Shown here: positions 27,725 through 34,913 of the stretch, piece after piece
Numbering within the stretch: the stretch's first letter is position 1
Layout of the letters: every line of letters starts with the position of its first letter
NCBI GenBank assembly: GCA_947382415.1
Contig: CANCYO010000003.1
Coordinates: 1-64,000 of the forward strand
Length of the DNA: 64,000 bases
From: an uncultured Lachnospiraceae bacterium
GTDB taxonomy: Bacteria > Bacillota > Clostridia > Lachnospirales > Lachnospiraceae
Direction: 5' to 3'
Notes under the pieces: generated by a model
Told to the model about the DNA's origin: nothing
The model's input: only the letters and a program-made list of their open reading frames with translations
The model's database searches: none
Program-made: the position numbers and the translations under genes

Positions 27725-27752
27725 AAAAACGCCCGGCTGACACAGCCGGGCG
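27725..27752 (-). terminator. Intercistronic terminator between the HMA and P-type ATPase genes
   Basis: CGCCCGGCT pairs perfectly with AGCCGGGCG around GTGTC and is followed by TTTTT, immediately upstream of the ATPase ribosome site. It should reduce, not abolish, transcription into the ATPase gene. Confidence 0.85.
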
Positions 27753-27759
27753 CTCAAAC

Positions 27760-27978
27760 TCACAGATAGATCTCGCAGTCATCCTCCACCTTCTTGCAGG
27801 CCTTCAGTACCGCCTGCATTACGGCCCCATCATCCGCTCCTTCCGCAAATTCCACATTCATTTTCTGCGTCATAAAGCTTACCACCGCATCTTTTACGCC
27901 GTCCACACTTTTGGCGGCCTCCTCCATCTTCAATGCACAGTTAGCGCAGTCCACTTCAATCTTATAGGATTTTTTCAT
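27760..27978 (-). CDS. Stand-alone heavy-metal-associated (HMA) domain protein
   Basis: A 72-residue ferredoxin-like metal-binding protein. The motif 'VDCANCALKMEEA' places the CxxC pair near residues 11-14, and the C-terminal 'DDCEIYL' adds an acidic-Cys tail seen in Zn/Cd-type partners rather than copper chaperones. It is the first gene behind the metal-type promoter and precedes the ATPase that lacks an HMA domain, so it probably binds or delivers the metal to it. Confidence 0.92.
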   Translation of the reverse strand: MKKSYKIEVDCANCALKMEEAAKSVDGVKDAVVSFMTQKMNVEFAEGADDGAVMQAVLKACKKVEDDCEIYL

Positions 27979-28039
27979 AAAAGTTCCCCTTTCATTACCG
28001 GCAATACCTTCGCCGCATATTTTATGTTTGTCGGTTCAT

Positions 28040-28089
28040 ATGAGCAACTGTTCATGTATTAATAATACCAGAATTCTCCGATTTGTCAA
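28040..28089 (-). promoter_or_regulatory. Strong promoter with an SmtB/ArsR-type operator
   Basis: On the minus strand TTGACA (28084-28089) and TATTAT (28062-28067) are 16 nt apart. Seven nt downstream lies the inverted repeat ATGAGCA-AC-TGTTCAT (28040-28055), one mismatch from perfect, whose form resembles the 12-2-12 operators of SmtB/CzrA metal sensors. Binding there would cover the transcription start. No ArsR/SmtB gene is adjacent, so the sensor would be encoded elsewhere. Confidence 0.75.
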
Positions 28090-28143
28090 CTACTTTATTA
28101 ATCATTTTATTTATTTTTCTGCTGCCAAAACAGCTTATGCCAA

Positions 28144-29043
28144 TTATCGGGACAAATCGGACAGGCGGGACAAAACTTTCTTTATATCTTCGTTAATACA
28201 GATTGACTGTTTTTCTATCTCTTTCGGGCATGATGCCTCTCCATAATTGATACACGCATAAACAGCTTTTTCATTCTGTGCAGTCGCTTTCCAAAAAGGA
28301 AATTTTATAATTACCGGCGTATTTGCGCCAACTCCTAATTCAAGATACAGAATATGCAGCTTTTCGTGCCTGCGGACAAAGTCACTGTATCTTTGACTTG
28401 CCTCGTACCATCCATTATCCTGCACAAAAGTATCATCACATCTCAGGTTCATGCTCATAGGTCTGCCGCAGACAGGGCAGTGCGGAATCAGTTCCGTCGG
28501 CACTTTCATATCTTTTTGCTGTTCTATCATCTGCCGTACTGTTTCCTCATTGTCATAAGTTTTCTGATGGCATGGTTCGCTGCATTGCCACAATCCATAA
28601 TCGCCCTGCGTGTAAAATATTCTTTTTCTGTCAAAACCTGCAAGCTGAAACTGGTGATCCACATTAGTAGTCAGCACAAAATAATCCTTTTCCTTTATCA
28701 GGTCATAGAGCATTCTATAAACCTCCGTACTTTCCGGCTGATAACGGTTATACCATATATGCCTGCTCCACCATGCCCAATATTCCTCCATACTGTCAAA
28801 GGGATAAAAGCCTCCCGAATACATATCCCGTATTCCATATTTATCTGCAAAATCAGAGAAATACTTCCTGAAACGCTCTCCCGAATAAGTCAGTCCTGCC
28901 GCCGTGGAAAGCCCTGCACCTGCACCGATTAAAACTGCATCGGCATTTCCAAGTTCATCCTTCAATTTGTCAATTTTGTGCATGATAACCGGTGCATCCG
29001 AGGGATGCACGGTAGATTTCGTAGTCAATATCCTTGAAAACAT
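28144..29043 (-). CDS. Class M sirtuin (SirTM-type protein ADP-ribosyltransferase)
   Basis: A Sir2-fold NAD-dependent enzyme. Rossmann motifs 'GAGAGLSTAAG' (~40-50) and 'TTNVDHQF' (125-132) are present, and four Cys (154, 158, 189, 192) form the zinc site. The usual catalytic His is replaced by Gln146 in 'YTQGDYGLWQC', the mark of SirTM enzymes, which ADP-ribosylate proteins rather than deacetylate them. The start at 29043 follows GGAGGTGG and lies inside the macrodomain gene, a 74-nt overlap; a later ATG at 28983 has no clear ribosome site. Known SirTM operons usually carry a lipoylated GcvH-like substrate and a lipoate ligase; neither is seen here. Confidence 0.9.
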   Translation of the reverse strand: MFSRILTTKSTVHPSDAPVIMHKIDKLKDELGNADAVLIGAGAGLSTAAGLTYSGERFRKYFSDFADKYGIRDMYSGGFYPFDSMEEYWAWWSRHIWYNRYQPESTEVYRMLYDLIKEKDYFVLTTNVDHQFQLAGFDRKRIFYTQGDYGLWQCSEPCHQKTYDNEETVRQMIEQQKDMKVPTELIPHCPVCGRPMSMNLRCDDTFVQDNGWYEASQRYSDFVRRHEKLHILYLELGVGANTPVIIKFPFWKATAQNEKAVYACINYGEASCPKEIEKQSICINEDIKKVLSRLSDLSR

Positions 29044-29785
29044 TAAATACCACCTCCAGCCTGCTTTTGTTTATTCTCTTAAACTCCCTGACCGTTTCCA
29101 CTGCAATCTGCGCCGCTTTATCATTGGGAAAATGAAATTCCCCTGTTGATATACAGCAAAACGCAATGCTCTTAATTCCATTTTCCAAAGCTACTTCAAG
29201 ACAGGAGCGATAACATTCCGAAAGCTGTTCGCAGTCTTTTTTCTTAAGCCGTCCCGAGATAATCGGTCCGACTGTGTGTATCACATAGCTGCATGGCAGA
29301 TTGTACCCCTTCGTAAGCATTGCCCTGCCTGTCGGTTCCTCGTAATTCCTGCCATATATTTTACGCTTTTCTTCCATAAGCGCATTACATTCATTTCTAA
29401 GCTGAACCCCGGCATACGTATGGATTGCATTATCTATACACCCATGACAGGGACAAAAACACCCCAGCATCTGACTATTGGCGGCATTTACAATCGCATC
29501 CACCTTTAATGTAGTAATATCTCCCTGCCATAAATAAATATCCTGCTCTACCTGCGACAGTTCGGAAAGCTCCGTTATCCCTTTGCCTTTTATTTCTGAC
29601 TGTAAATATTCATCCTGTATCTTTATAAATTCCTCTCCGATTGTACCCGGCATACGGATATTGAACAGGGAACGCAAAAGCTTCTTTTGTTCCCCTGCTT
29701 CAGCCGGCATTTTCATATGCGCATATCGCGGCTGTTCCCTAAGCAGCCCGCTTATCAGAAATTTCATTTTTTCTTCCTGTGTCAT
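28970..29785 (-). CDS. Zinc-dependent macrodomain protein, ADP-ribosyl hydrolase partner of SirTM
   Basis: A helical N-terminal region (~1-85) is followed by a macrodomain: 'WQGDITTLKVDAIVNAANS', 'CFCPCHGCIDNAIHTYAG' with the Cys/His cluster of zinc macrodomains, 'GRAMLTKGYNLPCSYVIHTVGP', and 'IAFCCISTGEFHFPNDKAA'. Zinc macrodomains linked to SirTM remove the ADP-ribose that the sirtuin adds. The ATG at 29785 follows GGAGAGGG; an ATG four codons earlier has none. The conserved C-terminal helix is encoded in the overlap with the sirtuin gene. Confidence 0.92.
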   Translation of the reverse strand: MTQEEKMKFLISGLLREQPRYAHMKMPAEAGEQKKLLRSLFNIRMPGTIGEEFIKIQDEYLQSEIKGKGITELSELSQVEQDIYLWQGDITTLKVDAIVNAANSQMLGCFCPCHGCIDNAIHTYAGVQLRNECNALMEEKRKIYGRNYEEPTGRAMLTKGYNLPCSYVIHTVGPIISGRLKKKDCEQLSECYRSCLEVALENGIKSIAFCCISTGEFHFPNDKAAQIAVETVREFKRINKSRLEVVFNVFKDIDYEIYRASLGCTGYHAQN

Positions 29786-29855
29786 ATCCCTCTCCATCAG
29801 TCAGGCGGAGTATTAAAACCTCCGCCTGCTGTATCTGTCTGATTTATCCCTGTCA

Positions 29856-30629
29856 CTAAAACTTGCCGTTCTGATTCTGCCAGGCGGATTTTTCAGCGAT
29901 TGTTTCCATAACGTCCCAATGCTCGGCAATTTTGCCATTCTCTACACGCCACAGATCATAATAGCTTGTAGGTGTGCCGCCAAAAGTACCCTCGCTCACT
30001 GCAAGTACGAAATTGCCCTGTGCAAGCACCTGATGTACTTTATCATAAATCATCTGAATATTCTGCTCCGCCATTGCCGCCAAAGCTGCGCCCAGCCCCG
30101 ATAAACCGTCTGCAATTGCCGTATTGTGCTGGATATAAATATCTCCCTCGAAGTAGTCCGGCGTCTTTGCAGAGTTATTTCCCTGCATTACATCATAAAG
30201 GAAGTTCTTTACCAGTTCACGGTTTGTCTCTGTCCTGTCAGGGTCAGCAATCTCCGTTGTCCCATCAATCTGCGTATGTCCCGACGGATTCGGCTCTGCC
30301 ACATCTGCAAGATTATCCCAATGCTCGGCAATCAGACCATCGCTGTCGATACGGAAAATGTCAAATGCAACCTGTTCACCTGCGCCTGCAAAGTTGTAGA
30401 CTGTCTGAAGGAATACTTTGTCGCCGTCCTCAAATGCCCTTATGTTCTTTACCGTTGTTTTTACCGGTGCAGATGCGAGGTAAGAAACAGAGCCTACAAA
30501 CGCTTCCCGACCTGTTCCGTATGCCAGATTGTGCTGGATATACCCCTCTGCCAAAAGGCTTGCCGCCTTCCCGGTATCTCCTGTTGCAAATGTGCCGATC
30601 AGTTCCAGTGCTTTCTGTGTGTTTGTCAT
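29856..30629 (-). CDS. SnoaL-like (NTF2-fold) protein with two domains
   Basis: Two tandem NTF2/SnoaL-like units are visible: 'EGYIQHNLAYGTGREAF' with 'VAFDIFRIDSDGLIAEHWD', and 'DIYIQHNTAIADGLSG' with 'SYYDLWRVENGKIAEHWDV'. The family includes polyketide cyclases and many uncharacterised stress-linked proteins; no catalytic assignment is possible. The protein has 257 residues with no export signal. AGGAGGTC precedes the ATG. It has its own promoter with a long palindromic operator, downstream of an Rrf2 regulator gene on the same strand, so redox or metabolite control by that regulator is likely. Confidence 0.88.
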   Translation of the reverse strand: MTNTQKALELIGTFATGDTGKAASLLAEGYIQHNLAYGTGREAFVGSVSYLASAPVKTTVKNIRAFEDGDKVFLQTVYNFAGAGEQVAFDIFRIDSDGLIAEHWDNLADVAEPNPSGHTQIDGTTEIADPDRTETNRELVKNFLYDVMQGNNSAKTPDYFEGDIYIQHNTAIADGLSGLGAALAAMAEQNIQMIYDKVHQVLAQGNFVLAVSEGTFGGTPTSYYDLWRVENGKIAEHWDVMETIAEKSAWQNQNGKF

Positions 30630-30653
30630 GATAAAGACCTCCTTGAAATTTTC

Positions 30654-30688
30654 GTTTTAATTGTAACTATATCTGTTACAATTAAAAC
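30654..30688. promoter_or_regulatory. Perfect 14-bp palindromic operator
   Basis: GTTTTAATTGTAAC and GTTACAATTAAAAC form a perfect inverted repeat with a 7-nt spacer, between the -10 of the SnoaL-like gene and its start codon. The core is TTGTAAC-N7-GTTACAA. Confidence 0.85.
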
Positions 30689-30715
30689 TTTATCACAGTC
30701 TTGTTGTAATGTCAA
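30687..30715 (-). promoter_or_regulatory. Promoter of the SnoaL-like gene
   Basis: On the minus strand TTGACA (30710-30715) is 17 nt from TAAAGT (30687-30692). Palindromes of the same type flank both boxes. Confidence 0.65.
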
Positions 30716-30724
30716 TAGTTACAT
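30704..30724. promoter_or_regulatory. Second, weaker copy of the operator
   Basis: TTGTAAT-N7-GTTACAT repeats the core TTGTAAC-N7-GTTACAA of the 30654 site with two end changes and overlaps the -35 box. Two sites spaced about 43 nt centre to centre suggest cooperative repression. Confidence 0.65.
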
Positions 30725-30731
30725 CAAAAGA

Positions 30732-30778
30732 ATTTAAAAAATTTAAGAGCCTTATTTTCATTCCAAAACGGCTCTTAA
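30732..30778 (-). terminator. Terminator of the Rrf2 gene
   Basis: TTAAGAGCC pairs perfectly with GGCTCTTAA around an 18-nt loop and is followed by an AAATTTTTT tract on the minus strand. Confidence 0.75.
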
Positions 30779-30806
30779 ACATAATGTCTGCTTTATCATG
30801 TATCTG

Positions 30807-31250
30807 TCACTGAATTTCCCTTGCAATATACTTTTCTATATCATCCTTGGCGTCCTTTATTGTAATGCCTTTCATTTCTCGTTCCATAGCCGCCTGCACC
30901 CGTTCCAGTTTGTCATCTAAACCTTTATGAATATTCCTCCCGACAGGACAGAGCGTGGAAGGATTGTCATGGAAATGGAACAGTTTATTATCCTCGACAC
31001 ACTCGACAGCCCGGTATACATCATAAAATGTTATTTCATCCAATGGCCTGGCTATGGCTGTGCCTCCTGTTCCCCTTGCCACGGTAATCAGTCCCGCCGC
31101 TTTTAGCTGTGTCAGTAAACGTCTGATTACTACAGGATTTACATTTACACTGCCTGCTAAAAAATCACTGGTTATCTTATAATCCTTTTCAAAAAAGTCA
31201 ATACAGACAAAAATATGAATTGCTATGGTAAATCGGCTGGAAATTTGCAT
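30807..31250 (-). CDS. Rrf2 family transcriptional regulator (YwnA-like)
   Basis: A winged-helix regulator of 147 residues. The family start 'MQISSRFTIAIHIFVC' supports the ATG at 31250, which is preceded by AAAGGA; the upstream TTG is unlikely. 'LAGSVNVNPVVIRRLLTQL' is the recognition helix region and 'GLITVARGTGGT' the wing. Only one Cys ('TLCPVG') is present in the dimerisation part, so it lacks the three-Cys iron-sulfur cluster of IscR/NsrR types and groups with YwnA-like members. The likely target is the palindromic pair upstream of the SnoaL-like gene. Confidence 0.92.
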   Translation of the reverse strand: MQISSRFTIAIHIFVCIDFFEKDYKITSDFLAGSVNVNPVVIRRLLTQLKAAGLITVARGTGGTAIARPLDEITFYDVYRAVECVEDNKLFHFHDNPSTLCPVGRNIHKGLDDKLERVQAAMEREMKGITIKDAKDDIEKYIAREIQ

Positions 31251-31335
31251 ATCGGTCAATTCCTTTCCCGCAACTGATCATATTCCCACCATATTGTAAC
31301 GCCAATGCTGTTATGGTGGATATTAATTCCAATTC

Positions 31336-32847
31336 TTACTTGATTTCGTTTAACTCCTCCACCGCAGTCTCACCGATCTGATTGCTCCTGATATCGATAA
31401 TGGGGCCGCCTGTGCCTTCGATATATTCCCGGGTGATGGTGACGGTTCCGATATTGTCATCCTTGGGAATCTCATACATGATATCCAGCATGAATTCCTC
31501 GATGATAGAGCGCAGCGCCCGGGCTCCCGTATCGCGCTTCATGGCCTTTTCTGCAATAGCCTCCAGAGCCTCGTCCGTAAATTGCAGCTTCACCTCGTCC
31601 AGCTCCAGAAGCTTCTGGTATTGTTTTAATATGGCGTTTTTGGGCTCTTTCAGAATCTTCACCATCATCTCCCTGCTGAGTCCCTCCAGCGTGTAAATGA
31701 CGGGAAGACGGCCTATAAACTCCGGTATCATACCAAATTTGCGGATATCTTCAACCGTGACTTTGGACAGAATATTTTTGTCCTTGTCATATTTATCCTT
31801 GAGCTCGGATCCGAAACCGATAGCCGCGCTCTTGCTGAGTCGCTCCTTGATGATATCTTCCAGATCGGGAAATGCGCCGCCGCAGATAAAGAGAATATTG
31901 CGGGTATTCACAGTGGCAAGGGGCACCATGGCGTTCTTGCTGTTGGCTCCCACGGGCACCTCCACCTCGGATCCCTCCAGGAGCTTGAGCAGGCCCTGCT
32001 GTACGCTCTCGCCGCTGACGTCCCGGCTGTGCGTCTCTTTCTTTTTGGCTATCTTGTCTATCTCATCTATAAATACGATGCCCTGTTCCGCTTTCTCCAC
32101 ATCATTGTCTGCCGCGGCCAAAAGCTTGGATACCACGCTCTCGATGTCGTCTCCGATATAGCCTGCCTCCGTAAGGGAGGTGGCGTCGGCGATAGCCAGA
32201 GGAACGTCCAAAAGCCTTGCCAGCGTTTTCACCAGATAGGTCTTGCCGCATCCCGTAGGCCCGATCATGAGCATATTGGATTTTTCGATCTCGATGCTAT
32301 CCATGGAGTTGGTGGCCACCCGCTTATAGTGATTGTACACCGCCACGGAGATCACCTTTTTGGCATGTTCCTGTCCCACCACATATTCGTCCAGACTCGC
32401 CTTGATCTTGTGGGGCGCGGGAATATTGCGGATATCCAGCGCGGGAGCCTTGGCCTCCTTACGCTTTTTGGGCTTCTGCTTGTTGGGAATTCCGCCCTCG
32501 CCGCGCAGATCGGCCAGATTGACAAAGCTGATATTGGGAAACCCGTTCTGTCTGGATATCTCGTCAAACTCTTTCTGGATGTTGGGGTTGTTGAGCATCC
32601 CCTGATAGTCAAACTGGCTCACGGTCTCCATGGTCTTGTGCATACAGTCGTCACAGACACAGATATTGTTGGGCAGTTTGAACATTCTGCCCGCCTTTGA
32701 CTCCGGCCTGCGGCAGATAAAACATACATCCTCATACTCATTGTCATCGCTTTTGCCTGTTCCTGTCCGGGCAGAGTCCTGATTCTGCTCCTGATCGGTT
32801 TCCAGATCCTCTCTGTCCTCGTTGTTATCTTCAAATAAATCTGACAT
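31336..32847 (-). CDS. clpX: ClpX-type AAA+ unfoldase, long divergent form
   Basis: The ATG at 32847 follows AAGGAGACGACA; 503 residues against about 420 for common ClpX. After an acidic N-terminal tail comes a zinc-binding domain (Cys42, 45, 65, 68), then an inserted ~70-residue linker, then the AAA+ core: Walker A 'GPTGCGKT' (196-203), pore loop 'GYIGDD', Walker B 'IVFIDEID', and C-terminal 'DTGARALRSIIEE'. The ClpP-docking tripeptide IGF is kept (343-345). The usual RKH substrate loop is replaced by 'VGANSKNAMVPLATVNT'. It is not next to clpP or tig. It is probably a second ClpX with altered substrate choice; that part is inference. Confidence 0.92.
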   Translation of the reverse strand: MSDLFEDNNEDREDLETDQEQNQDSARTGTGKSDDNEYEDVCFICRRPESKAGRMFKLPNNICVCDDCMHKTMETVSQFDYQGMLNNPNIQKEFDEISRQNGFPNISFVNLADLRGEGGIPNKQKPKKRKEAKAPALDIRNIPAPHKIKASLDEYVVGQEHAKKVISVAVYNHYKRVATNSMDSIEIEKSNMLMIGPTGCGKTYLVKTLARLLDVPLAIADATSLTEAGYIGDDIESVVSKLLAAADNDVEKAEQGIVFIDEIDKIAKKKETHSRDVSGESVQQGLLKLLEGSEVEVPVGANSKNAMVPLATVNTRNILFICGGAFPDLEDIIKERLSKSAAIGFGSELKDKYDKDKNILSKVTVEDIRKFGMIPEFIGRLPVIYTLEGLSREMMVKILKEPKNAILKQYQKLLELDEVKLQFTDEALEAIAEKAMKRDTGARALRSIIEEFMLDIMYEIPKDDNIGTVTITREYIEGTGGPIIDIRSNQIGETAVEELNEIK

Positions 32848-32990
32848 TGTCGTCTCCTTTTTGTAATGTATCGTTATACAATGCGTATTGGGATTTCGCA
32901 TCTGTTTTGTATAACTTTCATTATACCCAATATGTGTGGACAGCACAAGTGCCGTTGTGGCAATTGACAATAGAAACGGGCATTGATTTC

Positions 32991-33020
32991 TGGACAGGTT
33001 CCATTTATCTGTGCTAAAAT
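32991..33020 (+). promoter_or_regulatory. Promoter of the Bce-type locus
   Basis: TGGACA and TAAAAT are 18 nt apart, about 70 nt before the response regulator start and divergent from clpX. Confidence 0.55.
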
Positions 33021-33089
33021 TGTTCTGTGCCGAAAATGTGCTGAATTCAAGACACCAAATGTTGCATACAGATATGAGGATGACCTGAC

Positions 33090-33758
33090 ATGCAAAAAAT
33101 CATGATTGTGGAAGACGATCCCGTCATTCGGGAAGAGCTGTCGATCCTGTTAAAAAACGAAGGCTACTGTCCTCTTCCGGTCACGGACTTTACAGATATT
33201 TCAAAGCAGGCTGTACAAAACAGCCCGGATCTTATTCTGCTGGACATCGGACTGCCCGGACAAGACGGTTACGCGGTGTGCATGGAGCTTGGCAGAGCGG
33301 TCAGTACACCCATCATTTTTGTCACCGGCCGGGACTCCGGTCTGGATGAGATACGGGCGCTGAGTCTGGGCGGCGACGATTACATTACCAAACCCTACAG
33401 CATACCGGTGCTGATGGCCCGGATCAAGACTGTGCTCCGCAGAGCGGGCAGGGTATCAGAGCCCGATGTGTTGGAGGTCAAGGGACTGCGTCTTGATCTG
33501 ATAAAGGGCGCAGTCTCCTCGGATGCGGGTACGGCGGAGCTGACCCGCAATGAACTGCAGATTCTGGCCTGTCTGATGGAGCATCCCGGGGAGATCATAT
33601 CCCGCGCCGATCTCATCGAGACTCTGTGGGATCGTCAGATTTATATTGACGACAACACGCTCAGCGTCAATGTGACCAGACTTCGGGGCAAGCTGGCAAG
33701 ACTTGGACTGCAGGATCTCATCAGAACCCGCAGAGGCATGGGATATCAATTGATCTAA
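33090..33758 (+). CDS. OmpR-family response regulator (BceR-like)
   Basis: The receiver domain has 'VEDDPVIREEL', the phospho-acceptor Asp52 in 'LILLDIGLPGQDGY' and 'DDYITKPYSIPVLMARI'. The C-terminal winged helix has 'LTRNELQILACLMEHPGEI' and 'RLRGKLARLGLQDLIRTRRGMGYQLI'. The 222-residue length is typical. It is followed within 32 nt by the kinase and then by a BceAB-type transporter, so it probably activates the transporter genes through the site at 34797-34816. Confidence 0.93.
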   Translation: MQKIMIVEDDPVIREELSILLKNEGYCPLPVTDFTDISKQAVQNSPDLILLDIGLPGQDGYAVCMELGRAVSTPIIFVTGRDSGLDEIRALSLGGDDYITKPYSIPVLMARIKTVLRRAGRVSEPDVLEVKGLRLDLIKGAVSSDAGTAELTRNELQILACLMEHPGEIISRADLIETLWDRQIYIDDNTLSVNVTRLRGKLARLGLQDLIRTRRGMGYQLI

Positions 33759-33790
33759 GTGCGCATGAAAGCGCACGGAAAGGCATAAGT

Positions 33791-34813
33791 ATGACGATTA
33801 CTGAATTTATATCCGACCGCCTGTGGCAGCTTGTTCTGCAGGCGGTCTTTGCCGCGTCAGCCGCGGCTTTTTTGACCGCCACAGGCACCGAAAGCGGAAT
33901 TGTTGTAATCTTATTGATCGCATGGCTGCTGGTTCTGCTGTGCGCAGAGACAACTGCTTTCCTCCGGTGTCATTCCCGTCTGCGGGAGCTGGAAACAATC
34001 ATGGAAGGTCTGGATCAAAAATATCTGTTCACAGAGTGCATCCCCGAGGCCCGAAGCTGTTACGAGCGCAGACTGTCGGAACTGTTCCGGCGGGCGGGAA
34101 AATCCATGATCGGCGCCGTCTCCGACGCCCGTGCTTCCGGGCAGGAATATCGGGAATATGTAGAGAGCTGGGTACATGAGATCAAGACTCCCATCACGGC
34201 AGCCGGACTGATCTGCCGCAGCGCCGACCCCGGGACGCGGCAGAAGCTCTCCCGGGAACTGGCCCGGATAGAGGCCCATGTGGAGCGCGCCCTCTTCTAT
34301 GCACGGGCGGAAAGCCCTGAGAAGGACTTTATCATTCACAAAGTCAGTCTCGCAGACATAGCGGCCCAGGCCCTGGAACGCCACCGGACTCTGCTGATCC
34401 AGAGCAATGTGCGGGTGGAAACAGATCGTCTGGAGCAGTACGTCTACACCGACGAGAAATGGACAGCCTTTATTCTGGGACAGCTTCTGCAGAATGCCGC
34501 CCGTTACCGCAGCGAACAACCTGTAATCACACTGACTGCACGATGTCTGGGACAGAGGATTCAACTGATCGTGAGCGATAACGGTATCGGCATTCCCGCC
34601 CATGAACTGCCCCGTGTCTTTGACCGCGGTTTTACGGGCAGCAACGGACGCAGCCGGGGCGGCTCCACGGGAATGGGCCTGTATCTGTGCCGCAGACTGG
34701 CCTCCTGTCTGGAGATCGATCTGCAGATCCGCTCACAGACGCAGGATGAAAATAAAAGAGGGACTGAGGTGATATTGACCTTTCCTGCCGCCGGTAATCT
34801 TACAAAAACGTAA
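33791..34813 (+). CDS. Intramembrane-sensing histidine kinase (BceS-like)
   Basis: Two membrane helices (~15-31 and ~36-55) with almost no extracellular loop mark the intramembrane-sensing type, which detects the activity of its partner transporter instead of the drug. The dimerisation box is 'VESWVHEIKTPI' (His129), followed by N-box 'LLQNAARYRSEQ', 'SDNGIGIPAHELPRVFDRGF' and 'STGMGLYLCRRLA'. The 340-residue length is standard for BceS. Confidence 0.93.
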   Translation: MTITEFISDRLWQLVLQAVFAASAAAFLTATGTESGIVVILLIAWLLVLLCAETTAFLRCHSRLRELETIMEGLDQKYLFTECIPEARSCYERRLSELFRRAGKSMIGAVSDARASGQEYREYVESWVHEIKTPITAAGLICRSADPGTRQKLSRELARIEAHVERALFYARAESPEKDFIIHKVSLADIAAQALERHRTLLIQSNVRVETDRLEQYVYTDEKWTAFILGQLLQNAARYRSEQPVITLTARCLGQRIQLIVSDNGIGIPAHELPRVFDRGFTGSNGRSRGGSTGMGLYLCRRLASCLEIDLQIRSQTQDENKRGTEVILTFPAAGNLTKT

Positions 34814-34816
34814 GAT
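34797..34816. promoter_or_regulatory. Candidate BceR-type operator over the kinase stop codon
   Basis: ATCTTAC-N6-GTAAGAT is a perfect inverted repeat. Read as TTACA-AAAA-CGTAA it differs by one base from the TNACA-N4-TGTAA motif known for BceR-like regulators. It lies 98 nt before the transporter ATPase gene and overlaps the last codons of the kinase gene. Confidence 0.65.
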
Positions 34817-34913
34817 AAATCCATATGATTCCGATACAAAACCCGGAACTTTTCAGGTATCATAACGCCATGGACAAAAGAGCGGATCAGGCTCTGTCAC
34901 AGAAGGAGGCTAT

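Noticed and set aside
25825..27978. Copper export system
   Set aside because: The lone CPC membrane motif, the acidic-Cys tail of the HMA protein and the SmtB-type operator fit Zn/Cd better than Cu.
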